A stretch of DNA of 64,000 nt, from assembly GCA_021768085.1 (NCBI GenBank), contig JAETOJ010000007.1:62001-126000 (forward strand). Reading direction: 5' to 3'. Both the position numbers and the translations under genes were made by a program. Shown here one piece after another: positions 7,961 to 16,546 of this stretch. Numbering within the stretch: the stretch's first letter is position 1; each line of letters starts with the position of its first letter. This stretch comes from Bacillota bacterium (GTDB lineage Bacteria > Bacillota > Clostridia > Oscillospirales > Oscillospiraceae). A model generated the notes under the pieces. That model did not search any database and was not told the DNA's origin. It was given only the letters and a program-made list of their open reading frames with translations.

Positions 7961-9451
7961 ATGGTCGATCTGCGTGCCAAGCCCTACTGCCTGTCCTGCT
8001 GGGACACCGCCTGGGTAAAGGCCGTCATCGCGTCCATGTCTGACGAGGAAAAGGCAGGCCAACTGTTATTCTGTGGCAACGCCGCCGAGGGCGGAACGCC
8101 GCAGGAGCTGGTAGAGCAATATCACATCGGCGGCTGTCACTGTGCTGGGCTCCCCTCCCGGCAGGTGCGGGAGCTCAACCGCGCCCTCCAGACCGCTGCC
8201 GACATCCCTCTGTTCCTGGCCTGTGATACGGAGTGCGGCGGCAGCGGCGCGGCCACTGATGGCGCCTACATCGCCAACGGCTGGAAGATCGCGGCCACCG
8301 GACGGCCGCAGTATGCCCGGGAGCTGGGCTTTCTGGCCAATGAGGAGGCCGCCGCCATGGGCAACAACATGGCCTTTGCCCCCCTGTGCTCCCTCCGCCC
8401 CGGCGGGGGGAGCGTCGAAAGCGTCCGGCGGGCCGCCGAGCTGGGGGCGGCCTATGTGGCGGGCGTCCACGATCTGCCAGGCTTTGCCAGCGTGTGTCGC
8501 TCTTGCCCCGATGACGGAGGCGGGACGGCGGTCTGGGAAGAAGTTTACAGGGCCCTGATCGACGCGGGTGTGGACGGCGTGATGGTGGCGGGGGATGGCT
8601 GCGGACAGGATCCGGATTGGCCCCCTGACGGCCTGCTCCGGGGTGGGCTGGGCTTCCGTGGCGTGGTGATCTGCGATACGGCTCCCATGACGGGCGCGGC
8701 CCGGGGGGAGCTGCTGGCCGCGGCCATCAATGGGGGCTGTGATATGCTGCTGTGCTCTGGCGGTGTGGAGGAGGACTTCCAAAGGGTGCTGGCGGCCTGC
8801 CGAGACGGAGCCATCAGCGAGGCGCGGCTCAGCGACGCCCTCACCCGGATTCTGGGCCTGAAGGCCCGCATGGGGCTGAACAAGCGGGCCAGGGCGGCGT
8901 TGGTGCCCTCTGCCGCAACGCTGACCGCCATTCTGGGGGCGCCCAAGTACAAGGCTGCCGCCGAGATGATCACCCGAGACGCCCTCACCCTGGTGCGCCG
9001 CCGGACGCCGGAGCTGCTGCCCCTGACGCCGGAAAAGTACCGGCGGATCCTGCTGGCGGACGTACCCGATCCGGGCGGCGCCGTCCCTTCGGACAATTCC
9101 CCGGCGGAGCTGCTGTGCCAGCGCCTGCGCGACAAGGGGTTTGACGCGGCTGCGGCCCGGATCCTTGGAGAGGGGGGAGGGGATCCAGTTCAGGGGCGGG
9201 ATCTGGTGCTCCTGGTGTCCAATGCGGAGCGCTTTGAATTTGACGAGGAGGGAGTTTGGCCCGTCCCCGGCGTGCCCGCCATCGGGATCAGCGCCGGAGC
9301 GCCCGCCGCCCCGTCGGACGCCCCCGCCCTGGACGCCCTGATCAACGTCTACGACGCCCAGCCCCTTACGCTGGACGTGCTGGTGGAGAAGCTGCTGGCA
9401 GGGCCGGAGGCCTTCCGGGGGAACTGCTTTACAGGAAGCCGCAGCTGTTAA
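7961..9451 (+). CDS. Glycoside hydrolase family 3-like protein (NagZ-like, diverged)
   Basis: A 496-residue protein without a signal peptide. The fold follows bacterial GH3 beta-N-acetylglucosaminidase or beta-glucosidase: an N-terminal (SDEEKAGQLLF) start, a TIM barrel, and GFRGVVICDTAPM, where the Asp aligns with the catalytic nucleophile of GH3 enzymes. The usual KHFPGHG/DSH acid-base loop is altered: the corresponding stretch reads VHDLPGFASV. Activity may therefore be changed or lost. A shortened C-terminal domain follows the barrel (residues about 330-496). It could act in cell-wall recycling, but that is inference. It has its own promoter and terminator and so is monocistronic. Confidence 0.75.
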   Translation: MVDLRAKPYCLSCWDTAWVKAVIASMSDEEKAGQLLFCGNAAEGGTPQELVEQYHIGGCHCAGLPSRQVRELNRALQTAADIPLFLACDTECGGSGAATDGAYIANGWKIAATGRPQYARELGFLANEEAAAMGNNMAFAPLCSLRPGGGSVESVRRAAELGAAYVAGVHDLPGFASVCRSCPDDGGGTAVWEEVYRALIDAGVDGVMVAGDGCGQDPDWPPDGLLRGGLGFRGVVICDTAPMTGAARGELLAAAINGGCDMLLCSGGVEEDFQRVLAACRDGAISEARLSDALTRILGLKARMGLNKRARAALVPSAATLTAILGAPKYKAAAEMITRDALTLVRRRTPELLPLTPEKYRRILLADVPDPGGAVPSDNSPAELLCQRLRDKGFDAAAARILGEGGGDPVQGRDLVLLVSNAERFEFDEEGVWPVPGVPAIGISAGAPAAPSDAPALDALINVYDAQPLTLDVLVEKLLAGPEAFRGNCFTGSRSC

Positions 9452-9467
9452 TAACAATCGGATCAGG

Positions 9468-9501
9468 AACAGGGAAGGGCCGCGGCCCTTCCCTGTTTTT
9501 T
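9468..9501 (+). terminator. Rho-independent terminator of the GH3-like gene
   Basis: A 14-bp GC-rich stem (AACAGGGAAGGGCC and complement) is followed directly by TTTTTT on the plus strand, 17 bases after the stop codon. It also sits against the 3' end of argH on the other strand. Confidence 0.9.
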
Positions 9502-9516
9502 GCTGCTTCACCCAGT

Positions 9517-10896
9517 TCAGCTCCGGGCGGCGATAAAGTCCTCAATGAGCTTGATCTGTTTTTTCACGCTGCTCTCCGACGGCCCGCCGTAGACCTTGCG
9601 CCCGTTGACGCAGGCCCGCAGCCGCAGCGCATCGTACACGTCCCACTCGAACAGGGGGGACACGGCCTGAAACTCCTTCAGCGGCAGGGTGTCCAGCGTC
9701 CTGCCCTTTTCCAGGCACAGGTTTACCAGACGGCCCACAATCATATACGCCTCCCGGAAGGGCATCCCCTTCTTCACCAGGTAGTCGGCGCAGTCGGTGG
9801 CGTTGATGAAGCCCACCGAGGCGGCCCGGGCCATGGCCTTCTTCTTCACGGACAGGGTGTCCAGCATGGCGGTGAACACGGGCACGCACTGCTCCACCGT
9901 GTCAAAGGCGTCGAACACCGGCTCCTTGTCCTCCTGCATATCCTTGTTGTAGGCCAGGGGGAGGCCCTTCATCACCGTCAGCAGGGTGATCAACGAGCCG
10001 TACACCCGCCCCGTCTTGCCCCGCACCAGTTCGGCCACGTCCGGGTTCTTCTTCTGGGGCATGATGGATGAGCCGGTAGAGTAGGCGTCGTCCAGCTCCA
10101 CGAATTTGAACTCCCAGGAGCACCACAGAATGATCTCCTCGGAAAACCGGGACAGGTGCATCATCAGGATGGACAGGGCGGACAGCAGCTCGATGGCGTA
10201 GTCCCGGTCGCCCACCGTGTCCAGGGAGTTGTCGGTGGGCTTGGGGAAGCCCAGGGCCTGGGCGGTCTGGAACCGATCCACCGGGTAGGTGGAGGTGGCC
10301 AGGGCGCCGCAGCCCAGGGGGCACTCGTCCAGCCGGGCGCGGCAGTCCTCCAGCCGGGTCACGTCCCGGCGGAGCATATTGGCGTAGGCCATCATATAGT
10401 GGCCGAAGGTGACGGGCTGGGCCCGCTGGAGATGGGTATAGCCGGGCATGACGGTGGACAGGTGGGCCTTGGCCTTTTTCACCAGTACCCGCTCCAGCTC
10501 CAGCACCAGGCCGATGACCTGGGGGATCTCCTCCTTCACATACAGCCGGAAATCGGTGGCCACCTGATCGTTGCGGGAGCGGGCGGTGTGCAGCCGCTTG
10601 CCCGTTTTGCCGATCCGCTGGGTGAGCAGGGCCTCGATGTTCATGTGGATGTCCTCGTTGTCCAGGGAGAACTCCACCTGATCCGCCTCGATGTCCGTCA
10701 GAATGGCCTCCAGGCCAGCCACGATCTTTTCCGCCTCGTCCAGTTGAATGATCCCTGTTTTGCCTAGCATGGTGGCGTGGGCAATGGAGCCCCGGATGTC
10801 CTGGCCGTAGAGCCGCGCGTCAAAGCGGATGGAGGAATTGAAGCCGTTGACCAGGGTGTCGGTCTCCTTCTGGAACCGGCCCGCCCAGAGTTTCAT
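9517..10896 (-). CDS. argH: Argininosuccinate lyase
   Basis: A 459-residue protein of normal family length. The fumarase/ASL superfamily signature GSSIMPQKKNPD (flexible catalytic loop with the Ser) is present, as are TGKRLHTARSRNDQVATD and the TPGYTHLQ-like PGYTHLQRAQP. It cleaves argininosuccinate to arginine and fumarate, the last step of arginine synthesis, and partners with argG at 12961-14175. The two are unusually separated by the transglutaminase and DUF4358 genes on the same strand. The ATG follows AAGGAGCGATC. Confidence 0.97.
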   Translation of the reverse strand: MKLWAGRFQKETDTLVNGFNSSIRFDARLYGQDIRGSIAHATMLGKTGIIQLDEAEKIVAGLEAILTDIEADQVEFSLDNEDIHMNIEALLTQRIGKTGKRLHTARSRNDQVATDFRLYVKEEIPQVIGLVLELERVLVKKAKAHLSTVMPGYTHLQRAQPVTFGHYMMAYANMLRRDVTRLEDCRARLDECPLGCGALATSTYPVDRFQTAQALGFPKPTDNSLDTVGDRDYAIELLSALSILMMHLSRFSEEIILWCSWEFKFVELDDAYSTGSSIMPQKKNPDVAELVRGKTGRVYGSLITLLTVMKGLPLAYNKDMQEDKEPVFDAFDTVEQCVPVFTAMLDTLSVKKKAMARAASVGFINATDCADYLVKKGMPFREAYMIVGRLVNLCLEKGRTLDTLPLKEFQAVSPLFEWDVYDALRLRACVNGRKVYGGPSESSVKKQIKLIEDFIAARS

Positions 10897-10931
10897 AAGT
10901 GATCGCTCCTTCTGTCTGCTTGTATGGGGCA

Positions 10932-10968
10932 GGGAAAGGGCTGGACGCCTCCGCGTCCGGCCCTTCCC
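10932..10968 (-). terminator. GC-rich hairpin between the DUF4358 gene and argH
   Basis: Inverted repeat GGGAAAGGGCTGGACGC / GCGTCCGGCCCTTCCC, imperfect, 17-bp arms. It lacks a T run on either strand, so it may be only a partial terminator or an mRNA-stabilising stem, leaving argH to be reached by read-through. Confidence 0.4.
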
Positions 10969-11013
10969 GGGGCGGAGCGCCGGGAGGCGTCCCGCCCATG
11001 TACTGAAATTGTC

Positions 11014-11532
11014 TTACTTGTCCTGGAAGCTGTCCCGGAAGGCGTTTTGCACCAGCCCGTTCTTCTGACAGATGATGAGGGCCACGTACCGCCCCTCCCG
11101 GAGGATCACCGCCTGCTCCGTCAGGGGTACCTGGCTGGGGTCATACTCCCGGAAGGTGCCCTGCCGCTGCTCCACGTGCTTGTGGAGGGAGTCCATCAGG
11201 GTAGCGGCGCTGCCCGCGTCCTTCAGCTTGACCACCGCGATCTCCTCCGCGGAGCCCGACTTGGCGCAGGCGTAAAAGTATTCGTCCACCAGCTGATAGT
11301 CCAGATCGGACAGGTAGGTAAAGTCCGTCTCCGCCAGCGCCCCGCCGCCATGGCTTGTCACAATCGTCAGCTCCGGCAGGGTGGGATCCGCCGCGATCAG
11401 TTCGTCCAGCAGGGCGCTCATGTCCACGTCCTTGCCGGGATCCACCTGCTCCTTGGGGCCGCAGCCCCAGGCGCAGACCAGCAGCAGCGCCGCCAGGGCG
11501 GCGCAGGCAATCCGCTTCACACTGTTTCTCAT
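11014..11532 (-). CDS. DUF4358 lipoprotein
   Basis: A 172-residue predicted lipoprotein: a basic start, hydrophobic core and the lipobox-like VCAWGCG about residue 24. The rest resembles DUF4358, with the pattern ending in VALIICQ. It lies 11 bases downstream of the transglutaminase gene and is surely co-transcribed. The cargo lipoprotein at 42601-44268 contains two copies of this domain fused to a transglutaminase domain, which suggests that the two proteins act together outside the membrane. The molecular function of DUF4358 is not known to me. Confidence 0.78.
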   Translation of the reverse strand: MRNSVKRIACAALAALLLVCAWGCGPKEQVDPGKDVDMSALLDELIAADPTLPELTIVTSHGGGALAETDFTYLSDLDYQLVDEYFYACAKSGSAEEIAVVKLKDAGSAATLMDSLHKHVEQRQGTFREYDPSQVPLTEQAVILREGRYVALIICQKNGLVQNAFRDSFQDK

Positions 11533-11543
11533 GCCGCGCCCCC

Positions 11544-12770
11544 TCAGTCGATGACCACGCTGCCGCCGTTTTTCGTCCCGGGCAGGGGCTCAGCGACGGG
11601 GGGCTCCTCGGGGTCATCCCCCGTGTCGCCCAGCTCCGCCGGATCCAGCCCGAAGGCTTCCGCGATGGCCCGGATGACGGCCTTGGCCTCGGGGGAGGTT
11701 GAGTCAAAGCTGGGCTCCGGCTCGTCGTCGTCATACCGCTCCACCAGCAGGCCCAGGATGTCGTTTCCATCCTCCCCGGGGTACCACATGGCCTGGAAGT
11801 ATGCGTCCTCTATGGTGGCCCTCATGGCGTTCTCCAGCAGTGCCGCCAGGAAATTCGCCTTGGGCTGCTCCTCCTCGGTCAGCGGGGTCTTGAAGCGGTA
11901 GTACACCGCGCCCTGCTTCTCGTCCAGGGCCTTTTTGAACTGAGCGGGCACGTCCAGCAGACTGTCCACCTCCACGCTGTTCTGCACGGCGGGGGAGTAC
12001 TTCACGCTGTCCGCCACCGGCAGGGCGGAGCCGTCCCAGCTGTGGCCCATGTCGCAGATAGTGTCGGTCATGTTGAAGTTGGCGAACTCCGCCCCGTGGG
12101 CGTCGCTGTATACGTCCACATGATACCACTGATCCGGCTCCAGCTCCACCAGATCCCAGGAGTGGTAGTCGTTGTGGACGATGTGGCAGTCCATGCCCAG
12201 CATATTCATGAACAGGCGGAAGGTGGTGGCGTAGCCCACGCACACTGCGTTTTTGCTTTTCAGCACGTCGTGGGGGGTGAAGGGGCTGCCGCCGCTGCCG
12301 GGGCGGATGATCACGCCGTCGGAGCCGTTGTTGCCAATGTTGGCCACCATCCACCGGTAGACGGCCAGCTCCTTCTCATAGTTGTCCATGCCGTCCGAGA
12401 GCACCTCGTCCAGCACGTCCTTGGCCATCTTCAGAGTGTCCTTGTCCTCGGCGCTAAGCTGGCTGTCGTCCCCGCTCTTGTAGGCGTCGGAGATGTGGGT
12501 GGTGGAGCGGATCTCATACTCACCGGCCACCTTGAAGCCGTCCTCCTGGTAGGTGTTCTCCTGCTCCTCCTCTTTAGCCCAGCGATCCTTCTGCTCGGCA
12601 ATGAAGGCGCCCATTTGGTTGGCGTAGTTCTGCTGGGCCTGGGCCTGGTACACATTCAGTCCCAAGCTTCCCACAAGGCACAGAGCCAGCAGCCCCGCGC
12701 CCGCGGCCTTGGCGGCTTTGAGCCCCTTGCCCTGGGTCTTGCCCCCTGTTGTCTCGGTTTCAGTACTCAT
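11544..12770 (-). CDS. Membrane-anchored transglutaminase-like protein
   Basis: A 408-residue protein: cytoplasmic N-tail, one membrane helix (about residues 20-42), then an extracytoplasmic transglutaminase/protease-like domain. The catalytic triad is visible as Cys177 (NAVCVGY), His203 (DYHSWD) and Asp219 (WYHVDV). Bacterial members act as proteases, crosslinkers or amidases at the cell surface; the reaction here is unknown. A long acidic, proline-containing tail follows. The upstream region has a WalR-like box and a promoter with a poor -35, pointing to activator-dependent expression. It is followed by the DUF4358 lipoprotein gene. Confidence 0.82.
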   Translation of the reverse strand: MSTETETTGGKTQGKGLKAAKAAGAGLLALCLVGSLGLNVYQAQAQQNYANQMGAFIAEQKDRWAKEEEQENTYQEDGFKVAGEYEIRSTTHISDAYKSGDDSQLSAEDKDTLKMAKDVLDEVLSDGMDNYEKELAVYRWMVANIGNNGSDGVIIRPGSGGSPFTPHDVLKSKNAVCVGYATTFRLFMNMLGMDCHIVHNDYHSWDLVELEPDQWYHVDVYSDAHGAEFANFNMTDTICDMGHSWDGSALPVADSVKYSPAVQNSVEVDSLLDVPAQFKKALDEKQGAVYYRFKTPLTEEEQPKANFLAALLENAMRATIEDAYFQAMWYPGEDGNDILGLLVERYDDDEPEPSFDSTSPEAKAVIRAIAEAFGLDPAELGDTGDDPEEPPVAEPLPGTKNGGSVVID

Positions 12771-12843
12771 GGTGTTCCTCCTTAAACATGGCGCTTGAGG
12801 AATCCAACCGATTCCTCCGCCCTCCCTGGGAGGGCATGGAACC

Positions 12844-12910
12844 AGTATACTACAAAACGGGGGCGGTTTGTATTAAACTATGCTTAAGATGCGGTAACAC
12901 CCCGGTAACA
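12844..12910 (-). promoter_or_regulatory. Promoter with WalR-like box for the transglutaminase operon
   Basis: On the minus strand, TGTTAC-N5-TGTTAC (12910-12894) exactly fits the WalR consensus TGTWAH-N5-TGTWAH. It lies about 45-60 bases upstream of TATACT (12849-12844), whose -35 (TACAAA) is weak. The inner half-site also forms an inverted repeat GTAACA-N4-TGTTAC (12905-12920). PhoP-type direct repeats look similar, so the identity of the activator is inferred. Confidence 0.55.
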
Positions 12911-12960
12911 GGGCTGTTACGAAACCGCAATCCTTGTATCCAAGCTGTAACGGCGGCGCT

Positions 12961-14175
12961 TTACAGGCGGCCCTGCTCCCGCAGAGCCTGCACCTTGTCC
13001 GGCAGGCCCCAGAGGTTGATGAAGCCGGTGGCGTCGGCCTGGTTGTAGTCGCTCTCCTCGAAGGTCACCAGATCCTCGGAGTACAGCGTCTCCGGAGAGG
13101 TGACGGAGGAGGTGATGAGGTTGCCCTTGTAAAGCTTCAGAGTCACCGTGCCGGTGACGTGCTTCTGGCTGTCCACGGCGAAGGCCTGGAGGGCCTCCCG
13201 CAAGGGGGTGAACCACTTGCCGTTGTAGAGCAGGTCGGCGAAGTCCACCGCCAGCTTCTGCTTCATGTGCTTGGTGTCCTTGTCCAGGGTGATCATCTCC
13301 AGCACCTCGTGGGCCCGGTAGAGGATGGTGCCGCCAGGAGTCTCATATAGACCCCGATCCTTCATGCCTACCAGCCGGTTCTCCACGATGTCCAGCAGGC
13401 CGATGCCATTGGCGCCGCCCAGCTCGTTCAACCGCCGGATGATGTCGGAAGGCTTCAGCTTCTCGCCGTTGATGGCCACGGGCCGCCCCTGCTCAAAGTC
13501 CAGGGTCACCGTGGTGGGGGCGTCGGGGGCCTGCATGGGGGACACACCCAGCTCCAGGAACCCGGGCTGGTCATACTTGGGCTCGTTGGCGGGATCCTCC
13601 AGATCCAGCCCCTCGTGGCTCAGATGCCACAGGTTCTTGTCTTTGGAGTAGCTGGTCTCCCGGGAGATGCGCAGAGGGACATTGTGGGCTTCGGCGTAGT
13701 CGATCTCCTCCTCCCGGCTGCGGATAGTCCACTCCCGCCAGGGGGCGATGATCTTCATATCCGGGGCAAAGCGGCGGATGGCCAGCTCAAAGCGCACCTG
13801 ATCGTTGCCCTTGCCGGTGCAGCCGTGGCAGATGGCGTCAGCCCCCTCCTCTCGGGCGATCTCCACCAGCCGGCGGGCGATCACCGGCCGGGCGAAGGCG
13901 GTGCCCAGCAGATAGTCCTCATACTTGGCCCCCATCATCATGGAGGGCAGGATCACCTCGTCCACCATGGCGTCGGTGAGATCCTCCACCCGGATCTTGG
14001 CCGCGCCGGTCTCCAGGGCCTTTTCCTCAATGCCGTCCAGCTCGTCCCCCTGGCCCACATCCGCGGCCACGGCGATGATCTCCGGGTTGTTGTAGTTCTC
14101 CTTGAGCCACGGGATGATGATGGACGTGTCCAGCCCGCCGGAATAGGCGAGTACAACCTTCTTGATCTCAGTCAT
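12961..14175 (-). CDS. argG: Argininosuccinate synthase
   Basis: A 404-residue protein of normal length. The ATP pyrophosphatase P-loop AYSGGLDTS is at the N-terminus, and the family segments [15 protein letters not shown] and YAEAHNVP follow. It joins citrulline and aspartate using ATP to make argininosuccinate, the substrate of ArgH encoded downstream on the same strand. It has a good promoter of its own with a candidate arginine-regulator site just upstream. The ATG follows GGAAACCACA, a weak ribosome-binding site. Confidence 0.97.
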   Translation of the reverse strand: MTEIKKVVLAYSGGLDTSIIIPWLKENYNNPEIIAVAADVGQGDELDGIEEKALETGAAKIRVEDLTDAMVDEVILPSMMMGAKYEDYLLGTAFARPVIARRLVEIAREEGADAICHGCTGKGNDQVRFELAIRRFAPDMKIIAPWREWTIRSREEEIDYAEAHNVPLRISRETSYSKDKNLWHLSHEGLDLEDPANEPKYDQPGFLELGVSPMQAPDAPTTVTLDFEQGRPVAINGEKLKPSDIIRRLNELGGANGIGLLDIVENRLVGMKDRGLYETPGGTILYRAHEVLEMITLDKDTKHMKQKLAVDFADLLYNGKWFTPLREALQAFAVDSQKHVTGTVTLKLYKGNLITSSVTSPETLYSEDLVTFEESDYNQADATGFINLWGLPDKVQALREQGRL

Positions 14176-14233
14176 TGTGGTTTCCTCCGTTTCCCTCTTG
14201 CCAAACAGCCCTGATGGGATGTTTTATCTGTAG

Positions 14234-14262
14234 AGTATACCCCACCGCCTCCCACATTTCAA
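14234..14262 (-). promoter_or_regulatory. argG promoter
   Basis: On the minus strand TTGAAA (14262-14257), 17 bases, TATACT (14239-14234). Transcription would start about 14227, giving a leader of roughly 50 bases before the argG ATG. Confidence 0.8.
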
Positions 14263-14272
14263 TACGCTAAAG

Positions 14273-14371
14273 TGCATAATTATCCCAAAGTATTCCGGCC
14301 TGAATGGGCGATATTCACAATCTCCCCGGAATTTCCCGGGATTCTCCCCTGCACATATGCATATATATTCC
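14273..14371. promoter_or_regulatory. Two candidate ARG boxes upstream of argG
   Basis: TGCATAATTATCCC (14273-14286) and TGCATATATATTCC (14358-14371) match 11 and 10 of 14 positions of the ArgR/AhrC half-site pair TGAATAATTATTCA. The first lies just upstream of the argG -35. AT-rich sites of this kind stand out in a GC-rich genome, but the match is imperfect. The remainder of the 305-base gap 14176-14480 holds no gene. Confidence 0.4.
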
Positions 14372-14480
14372 ATTTTGAGGGGGGGAAGGGGGGCCGTACG
14401 GGCTGACGTTGAGAACAGTCAGGCGGCGGGGGCTATGCCCTCGCCGCCTAAACACTGTGTATGGATTTGCCGGGCGTCCG

Positions 14481-16223
14481 TCACACCGCCGCGCGCTGAG
14501 CGCGGCTCCGAACCAGGAACAGGAAGGCCAGCATCAGCACCACACCGACGGGCAGGGCGATGAGCCCCGGCGCACCCATAAAGGCCAGCACCCCCGCGAG
14601 AAGATAGGAGATCCCCGCGATCACCGCGCAGGAGATAGCGTAGGGCAGTTGGGTGGACACATGGTTCACGTGATCGCACTGGGCGCCGGCGGAGGCCATG
14701 ATGGTGGTGTCCGAGATGGGGGAGCAGTGATCGCCGCACACCGCCCCCGCCATGCAGGCGGAGATGCAGATGATGGCCAGGGGGTTGTCCATGGAGAACA
14801 CGTTTTGCACGATGGGAATGAGGATGCCGAAGGTGCCCCAGGAGGTGCCGGTGGCAAAGGCCAGCAGGCAGCCCACTGCAAAGACAAGGACGGGCAGCAG
14901 CATCTGGATGCCGGAGGCGGAGCGCACAAAGTCGCGCACAAAGAACTTGGCGCCCAGGGAGCCGGTCATGTTGTTCAGCGACCAGGCGAAGGTGAGGATC
15001 AGGATGGCGGGTACCATGGCCTTGAAGCCCTCGGGGAAGCAGTCCATCATCGTCTTGAAGGACATGGCGCGGCGAATGGCGTAGTAAACCAGCGTAAACG
15101 CCAGCCCAATGGCGGAGCCCAACATCAGGCCCAGAGGCGAGTCGCAGTCGGAGAACGCGGTGATGAAGTCAACGCCGGAGAAGAAGCCGCCGGTGTAGAT
15201 CATGCCGATGATGCAGCTCACCACCAGCACCACGATGGGCAGCACCAGATCCAGCACGGAGCCCTTGGACTCGTCCATCTCCTCGTCCATCATGGCGTAG
15301 GGGTTGGAGCCGGAGAACAGATCGCCATTTTCCACGGCGTTGCGCTCATACTTGGCCATGGGGCCGAAGTCGGCCTTGAGCAGCACAAGCCCCACCATCA
15401 TCACGATGGTAAACAGAGCGTAGAAGTTATAGGGAATGGCCCGGATGAACAGGGCCAGGCCCTGGCCGTCCTCCGCGAAGCCGGCCACGGCGGCGGCCCA
15501 AGAGGAGATGGGGGCGATGATGCAGATGGGGGCGGCGGTGGCGTCGATAAGGTAGGCCAGCTTGACCCGGGACACCTTGTGCTTGTCGGTAACGGGCCGC
15601 ATGACGCTGCCCACGGTGAGGCAGTTGAAGTAGTCGTCAATGAAAATCAGGCAGCCCAGCAGGACGGTGGCCAGCTGAGCCCCCGCCCGGGACTTGATGT
15701 TTTTCTGGGCCCAGCGGCCGAAGGCGGCGGAGCCTCCGGCCTTGTTCATCAGGCACACCATGATGCCCAAAATGACCAGGAACACCAGAATGCCCACGTT
15801 GCCGGCGATGGAGTCGGCGATACCGTCGTTGAACACATGGAGGAGGGTGCCCTCAAAATTAAAGTTGGAGTAGAGCAGCCCGCCCACCAGAATGCCAATA
15901 AACAGGGAGGAATACACCTCCTTGGTGATCAGCGCCAGGGCGATGGCGATGATGGGGGGCAGCAGCGACCAGATGGTGTTGAAAAAGCGGCTGGGGGACT
16001 GGATGTAGCCCACGTACCCGCTGTCCGCGCAGGTCTCGCAGGGGACGGCCTGGCCGTCCTCGGACAGCACCACCCCCAGGGTGCCGCAGTCGGGACACTC
16101 CACGTACTTGGTGCCGGTCAGCTCGGTGGGATCCTCCGGAGCGGCAAAGGCGGTGGTAGTCAGGGCGAGGATCAGCAGGACGATCAGCGCCAGCAGGCCC
16201 AGACGGTTTCTTCTCGTTCTCAT
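14481..16223 (-). CDS. NhaC-family Na+/H+ antiporter, probable lysine-linked transporter
   Basis: The start chosen is ATG 16223; the track extension (51 codons) lies inside the terminator leader. The 580-residue protein opens with a signal-like helix, then a loop with two CxxC pairs (VECPDCGTLG and PCETCADSG) that looks like a small metal-binding knuckle. It continues with about 12 membrane helices of the NhaC/ion-transporter type, such as the FIDDYFNCLTVG and DHCSPISDTT motifs. A lysine riboswitch and terminator precede it; NhaC-type genes under L-boxes have been proposed to move lysine. The cysteine-rich insert between signal helix and transporter is unusual. Direction of transport and coupling ion are not shown by the sequence. 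Confidence 0.88.
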   Translation of the reverse strand: MRTRRNRLGLLALIVLLILALTTTAFAAPEDPTELTGTKYVECPDCGTLGVVLSEDGQAVPCETCADSGYVGYIQSPSRFFNTIWSLLPPIIAIALALITKEVYSSLFIGILVGGLLYSNFNFEGTLLHVFNDGIADSIAGNVGILVFLVILGIMVCLMNKAGGSAAFGRWAQKNIKSRAGAQLATVLLGCLIFIDDYFNCLTVGSVMRPVTDKHKVSRVKLAYLIDATAAPICIIAPISSWAAAVAGFAEDGQGLALFIRAIPYNFYALFTIVMMVGLVLLKADFGPMAKYERNAVENGDLFSGSNPYAMMDEEMDESKGSVLDLVLPIVVLVVSCIIGMIYTGGFFSGVDFITAFSDCDSPLGLMLGSAIGLAFTLVYYAIRRAMSFKTMMDCFPEGFKAMVPAILILTFAWSLNNMTGSLGAKFFVRDFVRSASGIQMLLPVLVFAVGCLLAFATGTSWGTFGILIPIVQNVFSMDNPLAIICISACMAGAVCGDHCSPISDTTIMASAGAQCDHVNHVSTQLPYAISCAVIAGISYLLAGVLAFMGAPGLIALPVGVVLMLAFLFLVRSRAQRAAV

Positions 16224-16261
16224 GTTCTCATTTCCCTTCTGCAAGTATACCGTATGACCAC

Positions 16262-16294
16262 AAAAAGGGGCGCTTCCGTAGGAGGAAGCGCCCC
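16262..16294 (-). terminator. Riboswitch-controlled intrinsic terminator before the NhaC gene
   Basis: On the minus strand an 11-bp stem GGGGCGCTTCC / GGAAGCGCCCC is followed by TTTTT, about 40 bases before the start codon and directly after the lysine aptamer. It can only act as an attenuator for the gene downstream. Confidence 0.9.
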
Positions 16295-16330
16295 AAAGCA
16301 GATGTAATACATTCCGCAAGGCAAAGAACC

Positions 16331-16490
16331 GGATAGCGCTCCACATTTCGTGACAGTCCGGGGGATGTTTTCCCACGGCCCAGGCTGGGGGCTTGGCCGG
16401 CCCCGCGCCTTCGGCGGGCGTCCCTCTCCCGCGAAGCCGGCCTGCCGGGCCGTTGGCTCCGCGGTACGCATGGCGTCCGCGCCTCTATCA
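16331..16490 (-). ncRNA. Lysine riboswitch (L-box) aptamer
   Basis: Reading the minus strand, the RNA opens with GATAGAGGCGCG and closes with GTGGAGCGCTATC, which pair as the P1 stem. Conserved L-box blocks lie between them: ATGCGTACC, the GCCGAAG loop and ACTGTCACGAAA. The order and spacing match the lysine aptamer family (Rfam RF00168). The terminator follows about 40 bases downstream, so lysine binding should stop transcription of the NhaC-type gene. Confidence 0.93.
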
Positions 16491-16517
16491 GACGGTATTT
16501 ACTTGAAATATACAAGG

Positions 16518-16546
16518 ATAATACTACTTGTTTACCAGCTTGTCAA
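16518..16546 (-). promoter_or_regulatory. Promoter of the lysine riboswitch/NhaC transcript
   Basis: On the minus strand TTGACA (16546-16541), 17 bases, TATTAT (16523-16518). The -35 is inside the last codons of tmk. Transcription would start near 16511, about 20 bases upstream of the aptamer. Confidence 0.87.

Noticed and set aside
14409-16307. 632-residue plus-strand ORF
   Set aside because: Shadow of the NhaC gene; no ribosome-binding site or family pattern.
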